A stretch of 14,801 bases of DNA from CAJBVG01 sp943360385 (GTDB lineage: Bacteria > Bacteroidota > Bacteroidia > Sphingobacteriales > Sphingobacteriaceae): positions 1-14,801 of the forward strand of contig CALRIM020000074.1 in assembly GCA_943360385.1 (NCBI GenBank), given 5' to 3'. A program made the translations under genes and the position numbers. This document shows positions 7,050 through 13,300 of this stretch, piece by piece. The notes under the pieces are model-generated. The model had not been told where the DNA came from. It saw only the letters and a program-made list of their open reading frames with translations, and did not search any database. The first letter of the stretch is position 1. Each line of letters starts with the position of its first letter.

Positions 7050-8882
7050 ATGAAAAAAATAATTACACTAAGCGTTTCCATACTTCTTTCGAGTATTGGA
7101 TTTTCGCAAAACAATCCAATAAATTTTGAAGTAGGAGGGAATGGTGCAAATTGGTCTTGGACAACATTTGAGAATAGCACAAATCCTCCATTGGAATTTG
7201 TAAACAATCCGAGTGCAACGGGTATAAATACTTCAACTACGGTTGCAAAATTTACGGCGTTACAAGCAGGCCAGCCTTGGGCAGGTTGTGAATCATTGAA
7301 TGGCGCAAGTATAGGTACATTCACACTTTCAGCATCTAATGCAATCGTAAAAATTATGGTTTACAAATCGGTCATTAGCGATGTTGGGATAAAGTTTGCT
7401 ACAGGTGCTTTAGCTTCTACGGGTGAAATTAAAGTTGCAAATACATTGATCAATCAATGGGAAGAATTAACCTTCGATTTTACTTCAAAAATTGGTGAAC
7501 CCTCTTCAACGGGTATAAGTCAAATTATTTTCTTTCCAGATTTCAATTTAGGTGGTAGATCTTCAGACGTTGTTTGCTATTTCGATAACGTTACTTTTAA
7601 TGCAGGCACTACACTTGCTGAACCTACTGTTGCAGCAGCTACACCAACTAAATTGTCAAGTGATGTTATTTCATTGTTTAGTAATGCTTATACCAATGTT
7701 TCAGTAGACACCTGGAGAACTTCTTGGTCTGCGGCTACTTTAACTGATTTACAAATTGCAGGTAATGATGCAAAAAAATACTCAGGCTTAGATTTCGTTG
7801 GAATTGAAATGGTAAATAGTCAAATTAATATTTCTAGCATGGATTTATTTGAATTTGATTTGTGGACACCTAATTCAACTTCATTTAGATTTAAATTAGT
7901 AGATTTTGGTGCAAACGGTGCGTTTGGTGGAGGTGATGATGTGGAACATGAAACGGTTATTACGCCAACTTTAAATGGATGGAATCATATTTCTATTCCA
8001 CTTTCTGGTATGACTGGTCTTACCACAAAATCAAATATTGCTCAACTAATTTTTGCTAGTTCACCAGCAGGTACTTCTGTGGTTTATGTAGATAACATTT
8101 TATTTAGTAAAGATGTTGCAGGATTAACGGAACCAACTACAGCTGCACCAACTCCTACAAAATTGGCGGCAGATGTAATGTCTATGTTTAGTAACGCTTA
8201 CACTAATGTTTCTGTAGATACTTGGAGAACCTCATGGTCATCTGCTGTATTAACAGAAACGCAAGTTGCAGGTAATGATGTTAAAAAATACTCAGCCTTA
8301 GATTTTGTAGGTGTTGAAATGGTTGCAAGTCAACTTAACATCAGCGCAATGGATTCGTTTTCATTTGATTTATGGACACCTAATTCAACTACCTTCAAAT
8401 TCAAATTAGTAGATTTTGGTGCCGATGGTGTTTTTGGTGGAGGAAATGATGTTGAACATGAAACGATAATTACACCAGCATTAGGAGTATGGAATCATGT
8501 ATCAGTTCCAATTTCAGGAATGACTGGTCTTACTACCAAATCGAATATTGCACAACTAATTTTTGCTAGTGCGCCTGCAGGTGCTTCTACTGTTTTTATC
8601 GATAATGTTTTGTTTAGTAAAAAAGGTTTGGTAGGTATTGGTTCTACAAAAGCAGAAAAGGTTGGAATTTTTCCTAACCCAAGCAATGGAGATTTAAACA
8701 TTACTACAGAGAAAGATATTCAAAACATTGTTATTTACAATTCTTTGGGACAAGAAGTATTTGCAAATTCAGCAAATGCTAATTTTGTAACTATTAATAT
8801 CAATGATTTGCCAAGTGGATTTTATACTGTGAAAACTAGTATAAATGGAGTAGATACTTTTAGTAAAGTTGTAAAAGAATAA
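7050..8882 (+). CDS. T9SS-exported surface protein with two carbohydrate-binding-like repeats
   Basis: A 610-residue secreted protein with no recognisable catalytic domain. A signal peptide (about 1-19, ending IGFSQ) leads to an N-terminal beta-sandwich-like module (22-188, starting INFEVGGNGANWSW). Two copies of a second module follow, at 191-354 and 361-524, and a T9SS type A sorting domain at about 536-610 (FPNPSNGDLNI, YNSLGQEVF, LPSGFYTVK). Each repeat carries SNAYTNVSVDTWRTSW, DLWTPNST and LVDFGA.G.FGGG.DVEHE, an aromatic-rich and acidic pattern suited to sugar and calcium binding. The repeats are joined by Pro/Thr/Ala linkers. From memory, similar modules accompany GH16 laminarinases and other laminarin-locus proteins in Flavobacteriia, so surface capture of beta-glucan is the best guess. 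It is a paralogue of the 10441-12759 gene, with an identical stretch of about 32 residues in the N-terminal module. It has no adjacent operon partner and ends in a terminator. Confidence 0.82.
   Translation: MKKIITLSVSILLSSIGFSQNNPINFEVGGNGANWSWTTFENSTNPPLEFVNNPSATGINTSTTVAKFTALQAGQPWAGCESLNGASIGTFTLSASNAIVKIMVYKSVISDVGIKFATGALASTGEIKVANTLINQWEELTFDFTSKIGEPSSTGISQIIFFPDFNLGGRSSDVVCYFDNVTFNAGTTLAEPTVAAATPTKLSSDVISLFSNAYTNVSVDTWRTSWSAATLTDLQIAGNDAKKYSGLDFVGIEMVNSQINISSMDLFEFDLWTPNSTSFRFKLVDFGANGAFGGGDDVEHETVITPTLNGWNHISIPLSGMTGLTTKSNIAQLIFASSPAGTSVVYVDNILFSKDVAGLTEPTTAAPTPTKLAADVMSMFSNAYTNVSVDTWRTSWSSAVLTETQVAGNDVKKYSALDFVGVEMVASQLNISAMDSFSFDLWTPNSTTFKFKLVDFGADGVFGGGNDVEHETIITPALGVWNHVSVPISGMTGLTTKSNIAQLIFASAPAGASTVFIDNVLFSKKGLVGIGSTKAEKVGIFPNPSNGDLNITTEKDIQNIVIYNSLGQEVFANSANANFVTININDLPSGFYTVKTSINGVDTFSKVVKE
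7353..7378. repeat. 26-base identical segment shared in inverted orientation with 12434-12459
   Basis: The codons for the YKSVISD region of the N-terminal module are identical over 26 bases in the two paralogous surface-protein genes, here on the plus strand and at 12434-12459 on the minus strand. Silent third-base differences begin on both sides. This marks recent common origin or gene conversion, and forms an inverted repeat about 5 kb apart. Confidence 0.75.
7620..8621 (+). repeat. Two tandem copies of a ~164-residue module coding unit
   Basis: Unit A (7620-8111) and unit B (8130-8621) encode homologous modules of equal length, sharing runs such as LVDFGA, FGGG and MTGLTTKSNIAQLIFAS. At the DNA level they retain long similar stretches, for example around GTAGATTTTGGTGC in both copies, pointing to fairly recent duplication. 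Confidence 0.8.
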
Positions 8883-8900
8883 TTTTAAATCATTAGTTTA

Positions 8901-8940
8901 AAAAAAGGGCGTGCAGTTTTTACTGCTCGCCTTTTTTTTT
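8901..8940 (+). terminator. Intrinsic terminator after the 7050 surface-protein gene
   Basis: GGCGTGCAG (8908-8916) pairs with CTGCTCGCC (8923-8931), with one T-T mismatch and a 6-base loop, followed by nine T residues. A run of A before the stem would also allow weaker termination in the other direction. It isolates the 7050 gene from the next one. Confidence 0.85.
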
Positions 8941-8973
8941 GATGTTGGGCATTATAATTGCTAAGAGAAGGGT

Positions 8974-10344
8974 ATGCCAAAAATAAAACTACTATTAGCA
9001 ATTGTAATATTACTTTTTTGCAAGGCTAAATCTTATGCTCAAACATTTGAACATAGTTTTGGGAAGGTGGATACCTCTGAAATACTAAATAATGTAATTG
9101 AAGGTGGTAATTACTACTACACAATTGGGTGGGAATTCGGTCCTGAAGGTTCAATAATTGCAGTAAGTAAATGGTCTGAAGATGGCATACAAATAAAGAA
9201 AAAAGATTTTAATATTAAGGACAACCTTTGGCTACACGATTTAATTATGGTCGGAGATAGCTCTATTTTTATTTTAGGAACACTATCAGATGGTCTAGGA
9301 TTAAATTCGACAATGTTTATTTTAAATATTGATAATGATTTAAACAAATTGTGGCAAAAGAAATATAAGTATAGGTGGTTTGATCAGTTTTGTAATTTTA
9401 AAATAAAAAAAATCCCTAATGGGAATTTACTTATTTCAGGAGAGCTAAAAATAATAGCAGAGAATAAAGCTAGGAACTATATCGAGATAGATACAAGTGG
9501 AGCTATAATTGAAAAACCAAATTCATATATAGAAAATACTTCAACTGCCGATTACTTTATTCTAAATGATACACTCTATGCAGTAATGATAAGATATTCT
9601 GACACAGGAATAACAAAAAACTACACAAGCCTTGCAAAGTTTAATCAGGTTGGGGATTATATTTCCTCTAAACTGATTGATAATTTCCAGCATACATTTC
9701 CATTATATTATAAGCCATTAAATGATTCCATTTTTGAAATAATAGGAAGGGGGACTTCAAATAAATTAATATTTAGAACTATTGTAAATCGCAACTTCAA
9801 TATTATCCAATCAGATACAATTTTTATAAATTACAGAAAAATATTTCATCAAGTTGTAAAAATCAATAATTCATATTTCTTATCAGGAGAAGATGATGGT
9901 AGTTTATTTATCTGCTCAATTGACTCGAATTTTAATACACTTACCGAAATTATAAATCACACAAGAATAGCTACTGCATGTAGTATGTTAAAAACTAATG
10001 ATAATCACCTATTAATTGGAGGATATTACATGAGTGATATAAGCTTCGATTATGATTATTATTTTTTAAAAATAAATTATAATGGAACTTTTAACTCCAT
10101 AATGAATAAAAAAAATAATGTATTAAATAATATATATCCAAATCCTTCAAAAGAGAAAATTTATTTTAAAAAAGAAGGAATTTCAGAATACGTAATTTAT
10201 GATATTATGGGAAAAGCAATAATAGTAAACAATAATTACGATGGGAATGGAATTTATATAGGTGATTTGCCAAACTCTGTATACTTAATACGTGCCATAA
10301 ACAAAGGTTCGGAATTTATTTCAGAAGTATTTATTAAAGAATAA
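8974..10344 (+). CDS. Secreted T9SS cargo protein of unknown function
   Basis: A 456-residue protein I do not recognise beyond its export signals. A signal peptide (1-22, KIKLLLAIVILLFCKAKSYAQ region) is followed by about 360 residues of repeated short beta-strand patterns such as NGNLLISGELK, SIFILGTL, YFLSGEDDGS and NHLLIGGYYM. These resemble the blade strands of a beta-propeller (delta-60 type) domain. The end (about 385-456) is a T9SS type A sorting domain with IYPNPSKEKIYF, VIYDIMGKAI and LPNSVYLIRA. It is richer in Asn, Ile and Lys and more AT-rich than the flanking repeat-module genes, and has no similarity to them. It sits between the two paralogues, isolated by a terminator on each side, so it need not share their role. 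Start: ATG at 8974, preceded by a purine-rich GAGAAGGG. Function unknown; a surface or secreted binding protein is as far as the sequence goes. Confidence 0.75.
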   Translation: MPKIKLLLAIVILLFCKAKSYAQTFEHSFGKVDTSEILNNVIEGGNYYYTIGWEFGPEGSIIAVSKWSEDGIQIKKKDFNIKDNLWLHDLIMVGDSSIFILGTLSDGLGLNSTMFILNIDNDLNKLWQKKYKYRWFDQFCNFKIKKIPNGNLLISGELKIIAENKARNYIEIDTSGAIIEKPNSYIENTSTADYFILNDTLYAVMIRYSDTGITKNYTSLAKFNQVGDYISSKLIDNFQHTFPLYYKPLNDSIFEIIGRGTSNKLIFRTIVNRNFNIIQSDTIFINYRKIFHQVVKINNSYFLSGEDDGSLFICSIDSNFNTLTEIINHTRIATACSMLKTNDNHLLIGGYYMSDISFDYDYYFLKINYNGTFNSIMNKKNNVLNNIYPNPSKEKIYFKKEGISEYVIYDIMGKAIIVNNNYDGNGIYIGDLPNSVYLIRAINKGSEFISEVFIKE

Positions 10345-10378
10345 ATCTACTTCGCTCAGCAACCTCTACGACGAACAC

Positions 10379-10413
10379 AAAAAAAAAGGGTGAGTATTTC
10401 TACTCACCCTTTT
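10379..10413. terminator. Bidirectional intrinsic terminator between convergent genes
   Basis: GGGTGAGTA (10388-10396) and TACTCACCC (10401-10409) form a perfect 9-bp stem with a 4-base loop. It is flanked by nine A on the left and four T on the right. It therefore stops the 8974 gene on the plus strand and, with a longer U-tract, the 10441-12759 gene on the minus strand. Confidence 0.9.
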
Positions 10414-10440
10414 CAATACTATTCTAATTCTAAAACTGTA

Positions 10441-12759
10441 TTATAATTTTACTATTCTAGAAACTTTATTTTCAATTTTAACGATGTAAACACCTTTGTT
10501 TAATTCGCTAATATCAATAGCGTTATTACCATTCAATTCAACAGTTTTAACCAATTTACCTTGTAAGTCAACAATCGTAGCTACAGTAGAAGTATTGAAA
10601 TCAATACCATCAACATAAATTACGTTTGAAGAAGGGTTAGGATATACTGATAAAGTATTTTTTGCATTTTGATTGATACCAACATTTCCAGGTTTGCTGA
10701 AATAAACGTTATCAAGATATACAGTTCCTGTACCAGTAGGTAATCCAGAGAAAATTATTTGTGCGATATGAGCTTTTCCAGTTAAATTGGTAAAGTCTGT
10801 TAATGGTACAGAAATAGTATTCCATCCATTTAAAGTTGGCGTAAATACCAATTCATGTTCAGTATCATCACCACCACCAAATGCAGCGTCAGCACCAAAG
10901 TCAACTAATTTCACACGGAAAGCAGTCATGTTTGGAGTCCATACATCGATGTTAAAATCTGTCATGGTAGAAGCATTAATCAAGTTTGCACCAGTAGCTT
11001 CAACACCTACGAAATCTAATGTAGAGTATTTCTTAACATCGTTACCTGCAACTTGCATTTCTGTTAATACAGCAGAAGACCATGAAGTTCTCCAAGTATC
11101 TATCGCAACGTTTGTATACGCATTACTGAATAATGAAATTACATTACCTGCTGCTTTTGTTGGAGTAGGTGCAGCAGTTGTTGGCTCTAATAATACAGCA
11201 TCTTTACTGAAGTAAACATTGTCAATATAAACAGTAGACGATCCTGAAGGAACACCCACTAAGATTAACTGAGCGATATGTCCTTTGTTTGTTAAGCCTG
11301 TGAAATCTGATAATAAGAAATCATAACTATTCCATGAATTTTGAGCAGGAGTAACATTAATTTGATGTTCTGTATCATCCCCACCACCAAATGCAGCATC
11401 AGCACCAAAGTCAACTAATTTCACTCCGAACGAAGTCGCATTGGGAGTCCACATATCAATGTGGAATTTAGTCATTAAGGAAGCATTGATTAAGTTTGGT
11501 CCAGTAGTTTCTATTCCTACGAAATCTAAAGCAGAATATAACTTAGTATCGTTACCAATAATAACGATATCAGTTAACGTTGCATTCGACCATGATGTTC
11601 TCCAAGTATCAACACCTACGTTAGTGTATGCGTTGCTGTACATTGAAATAACATCTAACTGAGCTGCAGTAGGAGCAGGAGCAGGAAATGCAGGAGTTGC
11701 AACAGTAGCAGCTTTAGCAAAATAAACGTTATCAATATAAAGAGTAGATGAACCTGAAGGAACACCAACTAAAATCATTTGAGCGATATGTCCTTTTGTA
11801 GTAAGATTTGTAAAGTCTGATAAAAGGAAATCGTAAGAATTCCATGCATTTTGAACAGGAGTAACATTGATTTGATGTTCCTTATCATCACCACCACCGA
11901 ATGCAGCATCAGCACCAAAATCAACTAATTTCACACCGAAAGAAGTTGCATTTGGTGTCCACATATCAATATGGAATGTGGTCATTGAATCTGCATTGAT
12001 TAAGTTAGCACCAGTAGTTTCAATTCCTACAAAATCCAATGAAGAATATTTCTTAGTATCGTTACCTACAATCTGAATATCTGTTAATGTAGCGTTAGAC
12101 CAGCTTGTTCTCCAAGTATCCACGCCAACATTTGTATAGGCATTACTGAACATAGATTTTACATCACCAGCTGCTCTAGTTGGCGTTGGTGCTGCAACTG
12201 TAGGGTCAGTAGAAACTGAAGCCGCAGAAAATGTAATATTGTCGAAATAGCAAATGTTATCTGTTGTTCTTCCAGTTTGGAAATCTGGGAAAATTACTAT
12301 TTGATCATTCGTTTCGCCAATCTTGCTTGAAAAGTTAAATGTTAATTCTTCCCACTGATTAACTAGGGTATTTGCAACTTTAATTTCCCCTGTTGAACCT
12401 CCAGATGAAGTCGCAAATTTAATGCCCACATCACTAATGACCGATTTGTAAACCATAATCTTTACAATGGCATTTGAAGCTGAAAGTGTAAAGGTACCAA
12501 TATCGGCACCATGCAAACTTTCTACTCCCGCCCAAGGCTGTCCTGCGATAAGGGTTGTCATTTTTGCAACAGTTGCCGAAGTATTTGCACCTGTTGTGCT
12601 CGGATTAGCTACAATTTGTAATGCAACGTTTGCACCATTTTCAAAAGTTGTCCATGTCCAAGCATTACCTGGGGCACCTGTTTCAAAGGTAATTGGGGCT
12701 GTTTGTGAATATGCTATCGACGACGATAACATCATCAAGAAAATGTAGATTTTTTTCAT
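10441..12759 (-). CDS. T9SS-exported surface protein with three carbohydrate-binding-like repeats
   Basis: A 772-residue paralogue of the 7050 protein with one more repeat. Layout: signal peptide (1-18, ending SIAYSQ), N-terminal module (about 21-180, starting ITFETGAPGNAWTW), three repeat modules (about 186-349, 361-519 and 525-689), and a T9SS type A sorting domain (about 700-772, VYPNPSSNVIYV, LNKGVYIVKIENKVSRIVKL). Each repeat holds SNAYTNV..DTWRTSW, WTPN.T.F.VKLVDFGADAAFGGGDD and a closing YIDNVYF. Repeats 1 and 2 are nearly identical to one another; repeat 3 resembles those of the 7050 protein more, with SSAVLTE.QVAGNDVKKYS shared. No catalytic domain is recognisable. The expected role is cell-surface or secreted glucan binding, inferred from module type and the nearby GH17/GH30 cluster. 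Two TTATGGTA-type motifs and a 17-base palindrome lie upstream. Start: ATG at 12759, giving the same MKKI-type leader as the paralogue. Confidence 0.82.
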   Translation of the reverse strand: MKKIYIFLMMLSSSIAYSQTAPITFETGAPGNAWTWTTFENGANVALQIVANPSTTGANTSATVAKMTTLIAGQPWAGVESLHGADIGTFTLSASNAIVKIMVYKSVISDVGIKFATSSGGSTGEIKVANTLVNQWEELTFNFSSKIGETNDQIVIFPDFQTGRTTDNICYFDNITFSAASVSTDPTVAAPTPTRAAGDVKSMFSNAYTNVGVDTWRTSWSNATLTDIQIVGNDTKKYSSLDFVGIETTGANLINADSMTTFHIDMWTPNATSFGVKLVDFGADAAFGGGDDKEHQINVTPVQNAWNSYDFLLSDFTNLTTKGHIAQMILVGVPSGSSTLYIDNVYFAKAATVATPAFPAPAPTAAQLDVISMYSNAYTNVGVDTWRTSWSNATLTDIVIIGNDTKLYSALDFVGIETTGPNLINASLMTKFHIDMWTPNATSFGVKLVDFGADAAFGGGDDTEHQINVTPAQNSWNSYDFLLSDFTGLTNKGHIAQLILVGVPSGSSTVYIDNVYFSKDAVLLEPTTAAPTPTKAAGNVISLFSNAYTNVAIDTWRTSWSSAVLTEMQVAGNDVKKYSTLDFVGVEATGANLINASTMTDFNIDVWTPNMTAFRVKLVDFGADAAFGGGDDTEHELVFTPTLNGWNTISVPLTDFTNLTGKAHIAQIIFSGLPTGTGTVYLDNVYFSKPGNVGINQNAKNTLSVYPNPSSNVIYVDGIDFNTSTVATIVDLQGKLVKTVELNGNNAIDISELNKGVYIVKIENKVSRIVKL
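10693..12204 (-). repeat. Three tandem copies of the module coding unit
   Basis: Units lie at about 12204-11713, 11679-11203 and 11187-10693 in coding order. All three contain an almost unchanged DNA stretch coding for VKLVDFGADAAFGGGDD (for example around 10870-10910, 11380-11420 and 11880-11930). Such long direct repeats could allow the copy number to change by recombination, in line with two copies in the paralogue. Confidence 0.8.
12434..12459. repeat. Inverted partner of the 26-base identity at 7353-7378
   Basis: This is the minus-strand copy of the shared segment coding for the YKSVISD region of the N-terminal module. It supports recent duplication or conversion between the two surface-protein genes. 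Confidence 0.75.
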
Positions 12760-12792
12760 AATTGAATTTTATAATTGGAATTGGGTAATTAG

Positions 12793-12808
12793 TTATGGTA
12801 CTTTTAAC
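12793..12808. promoter_or_regulatory. TTATGGTA motif upstream of the 12759 surface-protein gene (site 2)
   Basis: TTATGGTACTTTTAAC lies 34-49 bases upstream of the ATG at 12759. It matches TTATGGTATTTTTTAC at 6974-6989 in 14 of 16 positions. The position suits an operator or promoter element. It is less palindromic than the first site. Confidence 0.4.
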
Positions 12809-12897
12809 AATAAGTATCTAAGATAGCTTATTATTTACCTAAACAAAATTTTTTACAAGAAGTGTTTGGAAATTGTTTGCTCTAAATGAAGCACTTA

Positions 12898-12913
12898 TTA
12901 TGGTATATATTAG
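12898..12913. promoter_or_regulatory. TTATGGTA motif further upstream (site 3)
   Basis: TTATGGTATATATTAG lies about 139-154 bases upstream of the ATG at 12759 and keeps the core and AT-rich tail of the other two sites. It lies 105 bases from site 2, ten turns of the helix, which would place both on the same DNA face. That is suggestive only. Confidence 0.35.
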
Positions 12914-12916
12914 AAA

Positions 12917-12933
12917 AGTGTATTTAATACACT
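12917..12933. promoter_or_regulatory. Perfect 17-base palindrome AGTGTATTTAATACACT
   Basis: AGTGTATT and AATACACT are exact inverted arms around one central T. It lies four bases beyond motif site 3, in the 236-base gap between the surface-protein gene and the S4-protein gene. It has no T-tract and so is not an intrinsic terminator; the shape suits a dimeric regulator. A second short palindrome, GTTAATTAAC, is at 12979-12988. The rest of this gap is AT-rich with no reading frame I would support. Confidence 0.4.
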
Positions 12934-12995
12934 AAAAGAGCATTCAGAATTTCTTATTTAGAATCGTTTTTAATTATAGTTAATTAACGATCATT

Positions 12996-13202
12996 CTAAT
13001 CACATTTAATAGAATTATTGTTAAAAGTGACAGTCATGCCCGATTTTATTTTATTTCTCCTTCGGGTTTCGATTACACCATCAACCTTCACTAATTCATT
13101 GTCTATAACATCATTTGCCATGCCTCCATCATTCACCCAGCCTAAAACTTTAAGTAATTGGTTAAGATGAATGTATTCTCCTTTTATCTGAAAAGTGCTC
13201 AT
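12996..13202 (-). CDS. Small S4-domain RNA-binding protein, YbcJ-like
   Basis: A 68-residue protein made up of a single S4 RNA-binding domain. IHLNQLLKVLGWVNDGGMA, the LVKVDGVIETRRRNKI segment and SGMTVTFNN follow the pattern of E. coli YbcJ, which has KVDGAVETRKRCKI in the same place and nearly the same length. The basic RRRNK patch on the alpha-L turn is the expected RNA contact. The protein is presumably cytoplasmic and linked to ribosome or RNA metabolism; the exact role of this family is not settled. It reads away from the T9SS-type gene at 13301, with 98 bases between them, and has no visible connection to the glucan genes. Confidence 0.85.
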   Translation of the reverse strand: MSTFQIKGEYIHLNQLLKVLGWVNDGGMANDVIDNELVKVDGVIETRRRNKIKSGMTVTFNNNSIKCD

Positions 13203-13244
13203 TTGTTTGGTTTAAGTGTATCTAGCGAAGATAATTATTTAAAC

Positions 13245-13275
13245 TTGCAAATTAAGTTAGTATTTAACAGATTTG
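13245..13275 (+). promoter_or_regulatory. Candidate Bacteroidetes-type promoter for the 13301 gene
   Basis: TTG at 13245-13247 and CAGATTTG at 13268-13275, 20 bases apart, fit the flavobacterial pattern of TTG, 17-23 bases, TAnnTTTG, with a single mismatch (C for the first T). It leaves a leader of about 20 bases before the ATG at 13301. The words are short, so a chance match is possible. Confidence 0.35.
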
Positions 13276-13300
13276 TGTAGATTTACACTTTAAGCTCTCC

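Noticed and set aside
10345..10378. Possible small gene or gene remnant between the 8974 gene and the terminator
   Set aside because: Only 34 bases with no usable frame; nothing supports a coding remnant.
10787..12748. Plus-strand open frames inside the three-repeat surface-protein gene
   Set aside because: They repeat with the modules of the real minus-strand gene and have no independent start context or domain.
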